Shown: in pieces, positions 19,455-34,375 of the stretch
Position numbering within the stretch: the stretch's first letter is position 1
Layout: each line of letters starts with the position of its first letter
DNA from: Kozakia baliensis
GTDB lineage: Bacteria; Pseudomonadota; Alphaproteobacteria; Acetobacterales; Acetobacteraceae
Reading direction: 5' to 3'
DNA length: 64,000 bases
Assembly: GCF_001787335.1 (NCBI RefSeq)
Contig: NZ_CP014674.1
Coordinates: forward strand, 2,088,501 to 2,152,500
Position numbers and translations under genes: made by a program
Notes under the pieces: generated by a model
Seen by the model: the letters and a program-made list of their open reading frames with translations, nothing else
Told to the model about the DNA's origin: nothing
Databases searched by the model: none

Positions 19455-20138
19455 TTAACCGGCGGCCGCCGCGGTCGCTGCCGGGTACGGCGCGTCCGCA
19501 TGGCGGGCCTTCTTGATCGCATCACGGATCAGCACGAGACCGTTCTTTGCGCCTGGAATGGATCCACGCACCATTACGAGGTTCCGCTCCTCATCGATCG
19601 CCGCAACCTCGAGGTTGAGCGTCGTGATCCGTTCGTCACCCATATGACCGGCCATTTTCTTGCCCTTGAACACCTTACCAGGGTCCTGGCGCTGACCTGT
19701 CGAACCATGCGAACGGTGGCTGATGGACACGCCGTGCGTGGCCTCAAGGCCGGCAAAGTTCCAGCGTTTCATAACGCCGGCAAAGCCCTTACCCTTGCTG
19801 GTGCCCGTCACGTCAACTTTCTGACCGACGACGAAGTGGTTGGCCGCCAGCTTGGTCCCGGCTTCAAGCACGGCGTCTTCCGCCACACGAAACTCAACGA
19901 GATTCTGCTTCGGCTCCACTTTCGCGCGAGCATAATGACCACGCATGGGCTTGGTGACATTTTTCACCTTCGCCTGACCGATGCCGAGCTGCACAGCGGT
20001 ATAGCCGTCACGCTCTTGCGTGCGGGCATCCACCACCTCAACATTGTCGAGATGCAGAACAGTCACCGGCACATGAGTGCCGTCTTCCTTAAACAGCCGG
20101 GTCATCCCCAGCTTTCTTGCGATCAATCCGGTACGCAT
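19455..20138 (-). CDS. rplC: 50S ribosomal protein L3
   Basis: uL3, near the peptidyl-transferase centre. The start at 20138 (227 residues, [20 protein letters not shown]) matches the family; ten in-frame codons upstream overlap the end of rpsJ. The finger region [19 protein letters not shown] and [20 protein letters not shown] (with the Gln that is methylated in E. coli) are intact. The C-terminus has an Ala-rich tail. Confidence 0.97.
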   Translation of the reverse strand: MRTGLIARKLGMTRLFKEDGTHVPVTVLHLDNVEVVDARTQERDGYTAVQLGIGQAKVKNVTKPMRGHYARAKVEPKQNLVEFRVAEDAVLEAGTKLAANHFVVGQKVDVTGTSKGKGFAGVMKRWNFAGLEATHGVSISHRSHGSTGQRQDPGKVFKGKKMAGHMGDERITTLNLEVAAIDEERNLVMVRGSIPGAKNGLVLIRDAIKKARHADAPYPAATAAAAG

Positions 20139-20148
20139 CGTCTGGACC

Positions 20149-20457
20149 TTACAGTTTGATCTCAACATCCACGCCAGCGGCGAGGTCGAGCTTCATGAGG
20201 GCGTCCACGGTCTGCGGTGTCGGCTCGACAATGTCGAGCAGCCGGCGATGAGTCCGAATTTCGAACTGCTCGCGGCTCTTCTTGTCCACATGTGGGGAAC
20301 GATTCACCGTGAATCGTTCGATATGCGTCGGCAGCGGGATAGGACCCCGAACCCGCGCACCCGTACGCTTCGCCGTGTTGACGATCTCTTTTGTGCTATT
20401 GTCCAGCACGCGGTGATCGTACGCCTTTAGGCGAATGCGGATGTTCTGGTTGTCCAT
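20149..20457 (-). CDS. rpsJ: 30S ribosomal protein S10 (NusE)
   Basis: The 102-residue uS10, which also acts as NusE in antitermination complexes. It begins [20 protein letters not shown] at 20457; seven in-frame codons upstream are not part of the family. It contains [19 protein letters not shown]. It is the first gene of the S10 group and lies 125 bases after tuf, behind a strong hairpin. Confidence 0.97.
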   Translation of the reverse strand: MDNQNIRIRLKAYDHRVLDNSTKEIVNTAKRTGARVRGPIPLPTHIERFTVNRSPHVDKKSREQFEIRTHRRLLDIVEPTPQTVDALMKLDLAAGVDVEIKL

Positions 20458-20527
20458 CTTACCAATCGTCCAACTCAACTAGGTTCGGGTCTTACCCTGC
20501 TCCCTGACAAACAACCCCCAAAGGCGA

Positions 20528-20553
20528 CCCCGGCCGGATTACTCCGACCGGGG
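20528..20553 (-). terminator. GC-rich hairpin between tuf and rpsJ
   Basis: On the minus strand CCCCGGTCGGA pairs with TCCGGCCGGGG (11 bp with one G-U) around a GTAA loop, 30 bases after the tuf stop. The sequence that follows (TCGCCTTTGGGGGTTGTTTG) has only scattered T. It could be a partial terminator that sets the tuf to S10-operon ratio. Confidence 0.6.
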
Positions 20554-20582
20554 CCAGCCAGTTCGGGGCCTGTCTACTTAAC

Positions 20583-21773
20583 TTAGGCGCTGATCGAAGA
20601 GACCACGCCTGCACCAACCGTGCGGCCGCCTTCGCGAATAGCGAAACGCAGACCTTCATCCATGGCGATCGGCGCGATCAACTCGACATCCATCGCCACG
20701 TTATCGCCCGGCATCACCATTTCGGTGCCTTCCGGCAGCTGAACGACGCCCGTGACGTCGGTCGTGCGGAAGTAGAACTGCGGACGATAGTTGGTGAAGA
20801 AGGGCGTATGACGACCGCCCTCTTCCTTCGTGAGGATGTAAGCCTCAGCCTTGAACTTCTTGTGCGGCGTGATCGAGCCGGGCTTGGCCAGAACCTGACC
20901 ACGCTCAACGTCTTCACGCTTCGTGCCACGAACCAGCGCACCGATGTTGTCGCCAGCTTCGCCACGATCGAGCAGCTTGCGGAACATTTCGACGCCCGTG
21001 ACGGTCGTCTTGACGGTGTCCTTCAGGCCAACGATCTCAACTTCGTCACCGACGTTGATCACGCCACGCTCGACGCGACCCGTTACCACCGTGCCACGAC
21101 CAGAGATCGAGAACACGTCTTCGATCGGCATCAGGAACGGACGGTCAACCGGACGCTCCGGCTGCGGGATGTAGGTGTCAACCTGCTCCATCAGCTCCAG
21201 AACGCGGTCTTCACCGATGGTCGGGTCGCCATCTTCCAACGTCACCAGGGCCGAACCCTTGACGATGGGGATATCGTCGCCCGGGAACTGATAAGAAGAA
21301 AGCAGCTCGCGCACTTCCATTTCGACCAGTTCGAGCAGTTCCGGATCGTCAACCTGATCGACCTTGTTCAAGAACACAACCAGCGCCGGTACGCCGACCT
21401 GGCGAGCGAGCAGAATGTGCTCACGCGTCTGGGGCATTGGGCCATCAGCAGCGGAAACGACCAGGATCGCACCGTCCATCTGAGCGGCACCCGTGATCAT
21501 GTTCTTAACGTAGTCAGCGTGACCCGGGCAGTCGACGTGAGCGTAGTGGCGGTTCTTGGTCTCGTACTCAACGTGAGCGGTCGAGATCGTGATGCCACGA
21601 GCGCGCTCTTCAGGAGCGGCGTCGATCTGATCGTATGCCTTGAAGGTCGCGCCACCGCTCTTCGCCAGCGTCTTGGTGATCGCAGCGGTCAGCGAGGTCT
21701 TGCCATGGTCAACGTGACCGATGGTGCCGATGTTGCAGTGCGGCTTCGTCCGCTCAAATTTAGCCTTAGCCAT
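20583..21773 (-). CDS. tuf: Elongation factor Tu
   Basis: The 396-residue GTPase that delivers aminoacyl-tRNA to the ribosome. G1 [11 protein letters not shown]3 [12 protein letters not shown] and G4 NKVD are all present, and domains 2 and 3 are full length ([18 protein letters not shown], then the RTVGAGVV end). The start at 21773 ([20 protein letters not shown]) was chosen over an ATG 12 bases upstream by family match. It directly follows rpsG, with no fusA between. A GC-rich hairpin (21792-21809) lies in its 102-base leader. Confidence 0.98.
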   Translation of the reverse strand: MAKAKFERTKPHCNIGTIGHVDHGKTSLTAAITKTLAKSGGATFKAYDQIDAAPEERARGITISTAHVEYETKNRHYAHVDCPGHADYVKNMITGAAQMDGAILVVSAADGPMPQTREHILLARQVGVPALVVFLNKVDQVDDPELLELVEMEVRELLSSYQFPGDDIPIVKGSALVTLEDGDPTIGEDRVLELMEQVDTYIPQPERPVDRPFLMPIEDVFSISGRGTVVTGRVERGVINVGDEVEIVGLKDTVKTTVTGVEMFRKLLDRGEAGDNIGALVRGTKREDVERGQVLAKPGSITPHKKFKAEAYILTKEEGGRHTPFFTNYRPQFYFRTTDVTGVVQLPEGTEMVMPGDNVAMDVELIAPIAMDEGLRFAIREGGRTVGAGVVSSISA

Positions 21774-21875
21774 CATTCTCTCCATAACCCACCGCCGAAG
21801 ATGCGGCGGGGAAGATTGCTAATTCATGCCGGGCGATATGAAAACCACCCGGAGAAATTCGATACCCGGTAGGGC

Positions 21876-22352
21876 TTACCAGCGATAGTGGCTAAATGCC
21901 TTATTCGCTTCAGCCATACGATGCGTGTCTTCGCGCTTCTTGACAGCCGAACCACGGTTGTGGATCGCGTCCGTCAGCTCGTTGGACAGACGGTCCTGCA
22001 TCGTGTTCTCGCCGCGCTTGCGCGAAGCGTCGATCAACCAGCGGATCGCCAGGGCCTGACGACGCTCAGCGCGCACTTCAACCGGCACCTGATAGGTGGC
22101 ACCGCCAACGCGACGCGAACGAACCTCGACGGCCGGCTTCACGTTGTCCAACGCCGAGTGGAACATCGCCACCGGGTCAGCAGCCGCGCCAGCGCGACGA
22201 CGCATCACTTCGAGCGCACCATAAACGATGCCCTCAGCCGTGGATTTTTTACCATCGTACATCAGCGCATTCATAAAACGCGTGATAACGACATCTCCGA
22301 ACTTCGGATCGGGAAGGATCTCGCGCTTTACAGCGCGATGACGGCGACTCAT
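21876..22352 (-). CDS. rpsG: 30S ribosomal protein S7
   Basis: The 158-residue uS7, the primary assembly protein of the 30S head and, in E. coli, the repressor of the str operon. It has [19 protein letters not shown] at the N-terminus and [18 protein letters not shown] in the rRNA-binding region. It follows rpsL by 14 bases. Confidence 0.98.
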   Translation of the reverse strand: MSRRHRAVKREILPDPKFGDVVITRFMNALMYDGKKSTAEGIVYGALEVMRRRAGAAADPVAMFHSALDNVKPAVEVRSRRVGGATYQVPVEVRAERRQALAIRWLIDASRKRGENTMQDRLSNELTDAIHNRGSAVKKREDTHRMAEANKAFSHYRW

Positions 22353-22366
22353 GCCTGGTTTTCCTC

Positions 22367-22738
22367 TTACTTCGGACGCTTCGCGCCATACAGCGAACGA
22401 CGCTGACGACGCTTGGCGATGCCCTGCGTGTCAAGCACGCCGCGCAGGATGTGATAACGCACGCCCGGCAAATCCTTAACACGACCGCCGCGGATCAACA
22501 CGACGCTGTGCTCTTGCAGGTTATGCCCCTCGCCGGGGATGTAGCTCACGACCTCATACCCGTTGGTCAGGCGCACCTTTGCCACCTTACGCAGGGCCGA
22601 GTTCGGCTTTTTCGGAGTTACCGTATAGACACGCGTGCAAACGCCGCGCTTCTGCGGGCAACCCTGGAGGGCCGGCACTTTATTCCGCTTGGCGGCAGGC
22701 TCGCGGCCCTTGGCGATCAACTGGTTGATGGTCGGCAT
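22367..22738 (-). CDS. rpsL: 30S ribosomal protein S12
   Basis: The 123-residue uS12 of the decoding centre. The start at 22738 ([20 protein letters not shown]) fits the family; some 50 further in-frame codons upstream are leader. Lysines 43 and 88, the positions changed in streptomycin-resistant mutants, are both present ([11 protein letters not shown] and [13 protein letters not shown]), so a drug-sensitive S12 is predicted. It is transcribed from the promoter at 22957-22985. Confidence 0.98.
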   Translation of the reverse strand: MPTINQLIAKGREPAAKRNKVPALQGCPQKRGVCTRVYTVTPKKPNSALRKVAKVRLTNGYEVVSYIPGEGHNLQEHSVVLIRGGRVKDLPGVRYHILRGVLDTQGIAKRRQRRSLYGAKRPK

Positions 22739-22956
22739 ACGCCCTTCCCGATCCTTGTCCATTCGCTTAGCCGAGCCAAATGCCCGACCGTTACGCTCAC
22801 AACAAAATTCAGCGTGCGACATAACATCGCCCGCTCGTGACACTTGTTTCGCTGGCGGCCTGAGCCTTTCCCTTGCGGGAGGCGGCACCGCCTGCGTTGC
22901 ATGCTGTCTAATCGACGGCTTGGCGTCTCGTAAGACGGGGGTAGCCGAGGGCGCGG

Positions 22957-22985
22957 AACCTACGGCGAGTTCGCCGTAGAGTCAA
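22957..22985 (-). promoter_or_regulatory. str-operon promoter with an embedded perfect palindrome
   Basis: On the minus strand TTGACT (22980-22985), a 17-base spacer and TAGGTT (22957-22962) form a good sigma70-type promoter. The spacer and most of the -10 are covered by an 8-bp perfect inverted repeat with a 4-base centre (CTACGGCG-AACT-CGCCGTAG, 22960-22979), placed like a repressor operator. The transcript would have a leader of about 210 bases (22739 to about 22950) before rpsL. In that leader I see no convincing gene or known riboswitch. Confidence 0.65.
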
Positions 22986-23052
22986 GCACAACTCTCAGAG
23001 TCGCGCTGACATTTCGCCTCGATTCCCATCACGAATCGCCACAATATGAATC

Positions 23053-23072
23053 GGGCGGGTCATAGCCCGCCC
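23053..23072 (-). terminator. GGGCGGG hairpin after rpoC without a T tract
   Basis: GGGCGGG (23053-23059) pairs perfectly with CCCGCCC (23066-23072) around a 6-base loop, 26 bases past the rpoC stop. No T run follows on either strand, so it may be a pause or processing hairpin, or a Rho-independent terminator of poor efficiency. The str promoter lies downstream of it. Confidence 0.5.
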
Positions 23073-23098
23073 AATCCAACTCGTAAATGTTTTTTTCT

Positions 23099-27349
<4,251 letters not shown>

Positions 27350-27437
27350 GCGCCGAAACCCCACTGCGCGGAGCGCATCGCCAAAGCGACCGCATCCGCG
27401 TTAGAAATAAACCGAGAAATTGAGCAAGAGAGACGCA

Positions 27438-30400
27438 TTACAGCGCGCTCTGCTCCAGATCGACGTTCAGGCCAAGCGATTTGAGCTCTTTGATGAGCAC
27501 GTTGAAGCTTTCCGGAATGCCGGCTTCGAAATCGTCATGCTCACGCACGATCGCTTCGTAAACCTTGGTGCGGCCCGACACGTCGTCAGACTTAACCGTA
27601 AGCATTTCCTGCAACGTGTACGCTGCACCGTAAGCCTCGAGCGCCCACACTTCCATCTCACCGAAGCGCTGTCCACCGAACTGCGCCTTACCACCCAGCG
27701 GCTGCTGCGTAACCAGCGAGTAAGGACCGATCGAGCGAGCGTGGATCTTATCGTCCACAAGGTGATGCAGCTTCAACATATAGATGTAGCCGACCGTGGT
27801 CTTACGCTCGAACGGCTCGCCGGTGCGACCGTCAATGAGCTGAGACTGACCGGATTTATCCACACCCGCCTTTGTCAGCATGTCCTCGATATCCGGGATC
27901 GACGCACCGTCGAACACCGGCGTCGCGATCGGCACGCCTTTACGGAGGTTGTTGGACAGTTCCATCAACTGCTCGTTCGGAAGCGTGGCAACGTCCGTCT
28001 CGTAGATGGCATCGCCATAAACGTCACGCAAGCGGTCGAGGAGTTCCTGCTTCTTTTCACCTGTGCGCTGATAATTGTCCGCCAAACGCCCGATATCCTG
28101 GCCAAGATTGGCGCAAGCCCAACCCAGATGGGTTTCGAGAATCTGACCGACATTCATGCGCGACGGCACGCCGAGCGGGTTCAACACGATATCGACCGCC
28201 GTGCCATCTTCAAGGAACGGCATGTCCTCAACCGGCACCACGCGGGAAACGACACCCTTGTTACCGTGACGTCCGGCCATCTTATCGCCCGGCTGAAGCT
28301 TGCGCTTCACCGCCACGAACACCTTGACCATCTTCATGACGCCTGGCGGCAATTCGTCACCGCGTTGAAGCTTCTCGACTTTGCTATCGAAACGCGCCTG
28401 GATCTTACCGACCGCCGCATCGAACTCGCGACGGAGCGTTTCGATTTCGGACATCACGCTATCGTCGGCAACGACGATATTGCGCCATGCACCACGCGGA
28501 TGTTCGTCGAGCACCTCATCAGTGATGACCGTGCCGGACTTGATGCCCTTGAAGCCCGCACCCGCCGTTTGGTTGAGCAAACGCTCGCGCAGGCGGTTGA
28601 TGAAGCTACGCTCCTGAATGGCACGCTCGTCGTCGCGGTCCTTGGTCAAGCGCTCAATCTCGGCGCGCTCGATCGCCATTGCGCGTTCGTCTTTGTCGAT
28701 ACCGCGGCGTGAGAACACGCGCACATCAACGATCGTGCCTGTCGTGCCCGGCGGCAGTTTAAGAGACGTGTCACGCACATCCGAAGCTTTTTCACCGAAG
28801 ATGGCGCGCAGAAGCTTTTCTTCCGGCGTCATTGGGCTTTCGCCCTTCGGCGTTACCTTACCGACGAGAATATCGCCTGGGTTCACTTCCGCGCCGACAT
28901 AGACGATGCCTGCCTCGTCGAGGTTGCGCAGCGCTTCCTCACCCACATTCGGAATGTCGCGGGTGATTTCTTCCTGGCCGAGCTTGGTGTCACGCGCCAT
29001 GACTTCGAATTCCTCGATATGGATCGAGGTGAAGACGTCGTCGCGGGCGATACGCTCGGAAATGAGGATGGAATCCTCAAAGTTGTAGCCGTTCCAAGGC
29101 ATGAACGCGACGAGCACGTTCCGGCCCAGCGCCAATTCACCCAACTCGGTGGACGGGCCGTCCGCAATGATATCGCCCGAATGAACCGTATCGCCCACGC
29201 GCACCAGCGGACGCTGGTTGATGCAGGTGGATTGGTTCGAACGCATATATTTGCGCAGACGATAAATATCGACACCCTGGGTCGAACCAGCTTCGTCCGT
29301 CGCGCGCACCACGATACGCGCACCGTCGATCTGATCGACAATACCACGGCGGCGCGCCACGATGGTGGCACCGGAATCGTGCGCCACGGCGGCTTCCATG
29401 CCTGTTCCGACCAGCGGCGCATCGGCGCGCACCAACGGAACGGCCTGACGCTGCATGTTCGAGCCCATCAGTGCGCGGTTCGCGTCATCGTTCTCAAGGA
29501 ACGGAATCAACGCCGCGGCAACCGAGACGAGCTGCTTCGGAGAAACGTCGCAAGCCGTCACCTGCTCGGGCGGCACCAGACGGAAGTCGCCCGAACGACG
29601 GACGGACACCAATTCGTCGGTCAGGCGACCGGAGTCTTTATCCTGCTTCGCATCAGCCTGCGCGACGATCAGTTTGTCCTCTTCCATGGCAGAAAGATAT
29701 TTCCAGCCATCTTGAAGCATGCCGTCCTTCACGAGACGATACGGAGTTTCGATGAAGCCGTATTTGTTCACCTTGGCATAGGTGGACAGCGAGTTGATAA
29801 GGCCGATATTCGGGCCTTCCGGCGTCTCAATCGGGCAAATACGACCATAATGCGTCGGATGAACGTCGCGCACCTCGAAGCCTGCGCGCTCACGTGTCAA
29901 ACCGCCCGGGCCAAGCGCCGAAAGACGACGCTTATGCGTCACTTCGGAAAGCGGATTGGTCTGATCCATGAACTGGCTGAGTTGCGAGGAGCCGAAGAAC
30001 TCACGCACAGCAGCGGCAGCCGGCTTCGCATTGATAAGATCGTGCGGCATGACCGTATCGACATCGACCGACCCCATACGCTCGCGGATCGCGCGCTCCA
30101 TGCGCAACAGACCGACGCGATATTGATTTTCCATCAATTCGCCGACGGAACGCACACGACGGTTACCGAGATTGTCGATGTCATCGATCTGACCGCGACC
30201 GTCCTTCAACTCGCACATGATCTTGACCGTGCGCAGGATGTCTTCCTTACGCAGCACACGCAGCGTATCCGGCGCATCGACTTCCAAGCGCATGTTCATC
30301 TTCACGCGGCCAACCGCGGAAAGATCGTAACGGTCTGGATCGAAGAACAGGCCACGGAACATGGCTTCCGCCGTCTCCGGAGTCGGCGGCTCGCCCGGAC

Positions 30401-31613
30401 GCATGATACGATAAATGTCGATCAGCGCGTCGTCGCGGTTATTGTTCTTATCGACCGCAAGCGTATTGCGGATCCATGGGCCATGCGCGCCGTCCACGGA
30501 CAGAACCGGCAATTCGGTCACGCCCGCCTCCTCAAGCGCAGCAAGCCGCGCTTCGGTCAGCTCTTCGCCCGCTTCGGCGTAAATCTCGCCGGTATTTTCG
30601 TTGACCAGATCATGCGCCACGAAGCGGCCCAGCAAGTCGGCACGACCGACGAGCACAACGCGGGTGTTCTCGGCGATCTTACGCACCATGCGCGCTGTCA
30701 GCTTCGCCTCGGCTTCCGCCACGACTTCGCCCGTATCCGCGTCATAAAGCGGCTCAAGCAGTTTCAGGCCACGGAATGCATCGGGATCGAACGGACGCGC
30801 CCAGCCCTTCGGCATCCGCGTGAACGGCACCGCTTCGTAGAAATAGCTCAGGATTTCATCCTGATCCATGCCACGGACATCGAGCGCATCGACGTCACCG
30901 CCCTCAGCCGCCTTCGCCGCGCGAGCCGCGATCGAATGTTCGCCTTCCAACGCATAAAGCAGCGTGGTGACCGGCAGCTTACGCTTACGATCGATGCGGA
31001 CGTAAATCAGATCCTTGGCGTCGAATTCGAAATCCAGCCAGGAGCCACGATACGGAATCACACGCGCGGCAAATAGATATTTGCCAGAAGAATGCGTCTT
31101 GCCCTTATCGTGATCGAAGAACACGCCCGGGCTGCGATGCATCTGGCTGACGATCACACGCTCGGTGCCATTGATGATGAAGGTGCCGTTATCGGTCATG
31201 AGCGGCATATCGCCCATGTAAACCGGCTGCTCCTTGATATCGCGGATCGAACGGGAGCCCGTATCCTCATCCACGTCCCATACGATCAAGCGCAGAATGA
31301 CTTTCAAAGGCGCAGCAAAAGTCAGGCCACGCTGAATGCATTCCTCAACATCGTATTTCGGCTCTTCGAGTTCGTAGGAAACGAACTCAAGACGACCACG
31401 CCCGGCAAAATCGTTGATCGGGAAAACCGAGCGGAAAACTTCCTGCAAGCCCGTCTGCTGACGGCTGTCAGGCGCCACGTTCATCTGAAGGAACGTCTCA
31501 TAACTGGCGCGCTGCACATCGATCAGGTTGGGCATTGGCGCCACTTCGGGAATACGCCCAAAGCTTTTGCGTATACGCTTGCGTCCTGTGAACGATTTGG
31601 TGATCGCGTTCAT
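27438..31613 (-). CDS. rpoB: RNA polymerase beta subunit
   Basis: The 1,391-residue beta subunit. The rifampicin-binding cluster ([20 protein letters not shown], then [20 protein letters not shown]) has the drug-sensitive residues. The C-terminus carries [20 protein letters not shown] and [20 protein letters not shown]. The length is slightly greater than in E. coli, with the usual alphaproteobacterial insertions. Its own TATAAT promoter lies 120 bases upstream, behind a hairpin that follows rplL. Confidence 0.99.
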   Translation of the reverse strand: MNAITKSFTGRKRIRKSFGRIPEVAPMPNLIDVQRASYETFLQMNVAPDSRQQTGLQEVFRSVFPINDFAGRGRLEFVSYELEEPKYDVEECIQRGLTFAAPLKVILRLIVWDVDEDTGSRSIRDIKEQPVYMGDMPLMTDNGTFIINGTERVIVSQMHRSPGVFFDHDKGKTHSSGKYLFAARVIPYRGSWLDFEFDAKDLIYVRIDRKRKLPVTTLLYALEGEHSIAARAAKAAEGGDVDALDVRGMDQDEILSYFYEAVPFTRMPKGWARPFDPDAFRGLKLLEPLYDADTGEVVAEAEAKLTARMVRKIAENTRVVLVGRADLLGRFVAHDLVNENTGEIYAEAGEELTEARLAALEEAGVTELPVLSVDGAHGPWIRNTLAVDKNNNRDDALIDIYRIMRPGEPPTPETAEAMFRGLFFDPDRYDLSAVGRVKMNMRLEVDAPDTLRVLRKEDILRTVKIMCELKDGRGQIDDIDNLGNRRVRSVGELMENQYRVGLLRMERAIRERMGSVDVDTVMPHDLINAKPAAAAVREFFGSSQLSQFMDQTNPLSEVTHKRRLSALGPGGLTRERAGFEVRDVHPTHYGRICPIETPEGPNIGLINSLSTYAKVNKYGFIETPYRLVKDGMLQDGWKYLSAMEEDKLIVAQADAKQDKDSGRLTDELVSVRRSGDFRLVPPEQVTACDVSPKQLVSVAAALIPFLENDDANRALMGSNMQRQAVPLVRADAPLVGTGMEAAVAHDSGATIVARRRGIVDQIDGARIVVRATDEAGSTQGVDIYRLRKYMRSNQSTCINQRPLVRVGDTVHSGDIIADGPSTELGELALGRNVLVAFMPWNGYNFEDSILISERIARDDVFTSIHIEEFEVMARDTKLGQEEITRDIPNVGEEALRNLDEAGIVYVGAEVNPGDILVGKVTPKGESPMTPEEKLLRAIFGEKASDVRDTSLKLPPGTTGTIVDVRVFSRRGIDKDERAMAIERAEIERLTKDRDDERAIQERSFINRLRERLLNQTAGAGFKGIKSGTVITDEVLDEHPRGAWRNIVVADDSVMSEIETLRREFDAAVGKIQARFDSKVEKLQRGDELPPGVMKMVKVFVAVKRKLQPGDKMAGRHGNKGVVSRVVPVEDMPFLEDGTAVDIVLNPLGVPSRMNVGQILETHLGWACANLGQDIGRLADNYQRTGEKKQELLDRLRDVYGDAIYETDVATLPNEQLMELSNNLRKGVPIATPVFDGASIPDIEDMLTKAGVDKSGQSQLIDGRTGEPFERKTTVGYIYMLKLHHLVDDKIHARSIGPYSLVTQQPLGGKAQFGGQRFGEMEVWALEAYGAAYTLQEMLTVKSDDVSGRTKVYEAIVREHDDFEAGIPESFNVLIKELKSLGLNVDLEQSAL

Positions 31614-31736
31614 CTATCCCTGCCCCTTCGCACCAGACCTTCGGGTCGTCCATCGCGCGTCCAACAGGGCGCGATCGGGCGACCGGAACGACCGGCCTGC
31701 TCGACATTTATACGTTTTGTTGCTTTGCGACCGGTC

Positions 31737-31764
31737 ATTATAAACCAAATGCCCGCAACGGCAA
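31737..31764 (-). promoter_or_regulatory. rpoBC promoter
   Basis: On the minus strand TTGCCG (31759-31764), 16 bases and a perfect TATAAT (31737-31742) form the best -10 element in the window. The leader to rpoB would be about 115 bases. It follows directly on the rplL hairpin, so polymerase genes can be made independently of the L10-L7/L12 message. Confidence 0.7.
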
Positions 31765-31767
31765 ATC

Positions 31768-31795
31768 GGGCGGGAACCATAAATGATTCCCGCCC
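31768..31795 (-). terminator. Hairpin after rplL, attenuator of read-through into rpoB
   Basis: A perfect 9-bp stem (GGGCGGGAA/TTCCCGCCC) with a 10-base loop lies 61 bases past the rplL stop and 3 bases before the rpoB -35. It has no T tract, only CGATTTG. It occupies the place of the E. coli rplL-rpoB attenuator, where L7/L12 to polymerase stoichiometry is set. Confidence 0.6.
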
Positions 31796-31856
31796 CGACC
31801 CGCTTCGATCCACTAAGCTCCCACCTTCCGAAGAAAGCGGAGGCCGGTGGCTCGGA

Positions 31857-32231
<375 letters not shown>

Positions 32232-32312
32232 GATGATGGTCCTATATATGCACTGGTTTTCGATTCACAATCCCCACACACCAAGCGGCGCGCAAAGATC
32301 GCATTAGATAAT

Positions 32313-32831
32313 TCAGGCGGCTTCGCCCGTCTTGGCATAGGCGCCAAAAACGCGCGCCAACTGGCCGGCCGGCGCTTGGACAACGCCTGCGATACGCGTT
32401 GCCGGGGTATTGATCATACCAACCAGCTTCGCACGCAGTTCGTCCAGCGACGGCAGCTCTGCCAACGCCTTGACGCCATCCACATTCAGTGTCTGACTAC
32501 CAAGGGCGCCACCGAGCACCACCAGCTTGTCGTTCGTCTTGGCGAACTCAACGACTACCTTCGCCGCAGCCACAGGGTCTTCTGACCACGCCAGCGCGGT
32601 CGGTCCCTTCAGCAGCGGCAGGATGCCGTCGAATTGGGTCCCATCCAGAGCGCGGCTGACCAGCCGGTTTTTCGCAACCTTATATGTCGCACCCGCCGCA
32701 CGAACGCGTCGACGCAGCTCCGTCACATCAGCAACCGTCAAACCTTTATTTTCGGTGACGACAACCAAGGACGTGCTGTTGAACACGTTGGCGAGGAACT
32801 CGACAAAGGCCCGCTTTTCCTGACGGTCCAA
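32313..32831 (-). CDS. rplJ: 50S ribosomal protein L10
   Basis: The 172-residue uL10, which anchors the L7/L12 dimers and in E. coli represses its own mRNA. It begins with a TTG codon at 32831 ([20 protein letters not shown]) placed 7 bases after GAGGAG. An ATG just upstream is out of frame, so TTG is required. The rRNA-binding part ([15 protein letters not shown]) and the C-terminal helix that binds L12 are present. Confidence 0.96.
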   Translation of the reverse strand: MDRQEKRAFVEFLANVFNSTSLVVVTENKGLTVADVTELRRRVRAAGATYKVAKNRLVSRALDGTQFDGILPLLKGPTALAWSEDPVAAAKVVVEFAKTNDKLVVLGGALGSQTLNVDGVKALAELPSLDELRAKLVGMINTPATRIAGVVQAPAGQLARVFGAYAKTGEAA

Positions 32832-33115
32832 ATCCCATCTCCTCGTCAGTTACGAAACTAAAGCCTCGCAACCGGGTTACCCATGACGCTCCCTATAAAT
32901 AAGAAGCGCCGCTCGCCTGCCCTCAGTATCGGAACCCAGCGCATGACGGCTTTCACCGAAATACTCTGGCGCCCCGTCTGTCGCTCGCGGATTTCAACAA
33001 TCCTTTAAATGCCACCCAAAAGATGCCATACGCGCGGTCTCGGACAGGTTCGGAAGCGGGATTGCTCCCGCCCCTACGCCGCCACACCATAAGGCGTGGC
33101 GTCATCTCTCAAAAA
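32832..33115 (-). promoter_or_regulatory. Structured rplA-rplJ intergenic leader, probable L10 leader
   Basis: A gap of 284 bases upstream of rplJ. It contains a 9-bp hairpin (CGCCACACC with GGCGTGGCG, 33080-33101) and a 6-bp perfect hairpin (GCGGGA/TCCCGC, 33056-33071). On the minus strand a smaller GGATT/AATCC hairpin lies further along. Most bacteria carry an autoregulatory L10-binding leader here. The position and structure fit that, but I could not match the consensus by eye and see no clear promoter. Confidence 0.5.
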
Positions 33116-33808
33116 TCAGGCGCTCAGCGTCGTGACATCAAGACGCACACCCGGCCCCTGCGAGGAAGAAAGCGCAGCCTTCTTCAGGTAGGTGCCCTTT
33201 GCGCCGGACGGACGGGCCTTCTGAACCGCATCGACCAGCGCCTGGATGTTCTCGACCAGCTTCGCTTCGTCGAAGGAAGCCTTGCCAACGCCAGCGTGAA
33301 CGATACCGGCTTTCTCAGCGCGATACTCGACCTGACCAGACTTAGCCGCCGCAACGGCGCCTTTAACATCCATGGTAACGGTGCCCAATCGCGGGTTCGG
33401 CATCAGTCCACGCGGACCGAGGATCTTACCCAGACGACCCACCAGCGCCATCATATCCGGCGTCGCGATGCAGCGATCGAATTCGATCTCACCGTTCTGG
33501 ACCTTCTCGGCCAGATCTTCCGCACCAACGACTTCCGCACCAGCTGCCTTCGCTTCTTCCGCCTTGGGACCACGCGCGAATACGCCAACGCGCAGCGTCT
33601 TGCCCGTGCCGTTCGGCAGGGAGATCAGGCCACGCACCATCTGGTCGGCATGACGCGGATCGATGCCCAGGTTCAGCGAAAGTTCGATGGTTTCATCGAA
33701 CTTCGCCTTTGCGTTGCCCTTCACCAGAGCGACGGCTTCCGTCAGGCCGTAAGGCTTGTTGCGCTCGACAGTCGCGCGAGCCGCGTTCAGACGCTTATTC
33801 TTGGCCAT
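33116..33808 (-). CDS. rplA: 50S ribosomal protein L1
   Basis: The 230-residue uL1 of the mobile L1 stalk, which guides deacylated tRNA out of the E site. It has [39 protein letters not shown] and [20 protein letters not shown]. In E. coli L1 represses the L11-L1 message. It begins 4 bases after rplK. Confidence 0.98.
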   Translation of the reverse strand: MAKNKRLNAARATVERNKPYGLTEAVALVKGNAKAKFDETIELSLNLGIDPRHADQMVRGLISLPNGTGKTLRVGVFARGPKAEEAKAAGAEVVGAEDLAEKVQNGEIEFDRCIATPDMMALVGRLGKILGPRGLMPNPRLGTVTMDVKGAVAAAKSGQVEYRAEKAGIVHAGVGKASFDEAKLVENIQALVDAVQKARPSGAKGTYLKKAALSSSQGPGVRLDVTTLSA

Positions 33809-33812
33809 GGGA

Positions 33813-34247
33813 TCAGCCCTCCACCACGTTCAGGCCCATCGACTTCGCGGAACCGGCGAGCATACGCACGGCGCCATCGATATCGTTGGCGTTCATATCC
33901 TTGAACTTCGTCTCAGCGATCTCGCGAAGCTGAGCCGTCGTTACCGAACCCACGGCAGCGGCCTTGCCGACCGTCTGGCTGCCCTTGGAAACCTTCGCTG
34001 CCTTCAGCAGGAAGTAGGTGTTCGGCGGGGTCTTGGTGATGAACGTAAAGGTACGATCCGCATAAGCGGTGATCACGACCGGGATCGGCATGCCAGGCTC
34101 GAGAGCCTGCGTCTTGGCGTTGAACTCTTTGCAGAACTGCATGATGTTCAGGCCGCGCTGACCGAGCGCCGGACCGACCGGCGGTGACGGATTCGCTTTG
34201 CCCGCCGGGATCTGCAACTTGATGTAGCCAACAACTTTTTTGGCCAT
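33813..34247 (-). CDS. rplK: 50S ribosomal protein L11
   Basis: The 144-residue uL11 of the GTPase-associated centre, needed for stringent-response signalling through RelA. It has [20 protein letters not shown] with the proline pair of the N-terminal domain, and the rRNA-binding C-terminal domain ending [16 protein letters not shown]. It is preceded not by secE-nusG, as is usual, but by the end of an efflux operon 101 bases upstream. Confidence 0.98.
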   Translation of the reverse strand: MAKKVVGYIKLQIPAGKANPSPPVGPALGQRGLNIMQFCKEFNAKTQALEPGMPIPVVITAYADRTFTFITKTPPNTYFLLKAAKVSKGSQTVGKAAAVGSVTTAQLREIAETKFKDMNANDIDGAVRMLAGSAKSMGLNVVEG

Positions 34248-34295
34248 ATCCGGGACTCCTTAATGGTTTGCCCGAACCGCGGTGCTCATGAATCA

Positions 34296-34320
34296 GGGGC
34301 ACCAGAGGGCGCCCCTTTTT
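34296..34320 (+). terminator. Plus-strand terminator-like hairpin upstream of rplK
   Basis: GGGGCACC (34296-34303) pairs with GGCGCCCC (34308-34315, one G-U) around AGAG and is followed by TTTTT. It is a canonical intrinsic terminator, but only in the plus direction, whereas all genes around it are on the minus strand. It would stop antisense transcription from running into the efflux operon. Confidence 0.6.
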
Positions 34321-34345
34321 CTCCCGCGTTCCGAATGGAGGCGGC

Positions 34346-34375
34346 CCCTTACCGCTTAGAAGGCGCTTGTGTCAA
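34346..34375 (-). promoter_or_regulatory. Possible rplK-rplA promoter inside the end of the efflux gene
   Basis: A consensus TTGACA (34370-34375, minus strand) lies within the last codons of the outer-membrane lipoprotein gene. The best -10 at 17-18 bases is weak (GTAAGG or TAAGGG, overlapping the stop codon). Without it rplK would depend on read-through from the efflux operon. No better candidate is visible in the 101-base gap. Confidence 0.3.

Noticed and set aside
22717-22902. 61-codon frame overlapping the rpsL leader, considered as a leader peptide
   Set aside because: Overlaps the rpsL start in another frame, has no Shine-Dalgarno, and shows no recognisable pattern.
29019-31076. 685-codon plus-strand open frame opposite rpoB
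   Set aside because: It lies entirely antisense to rpoB, has an Arg/His/Ile composition typical of reversed GC-biased codons, and matches no family.
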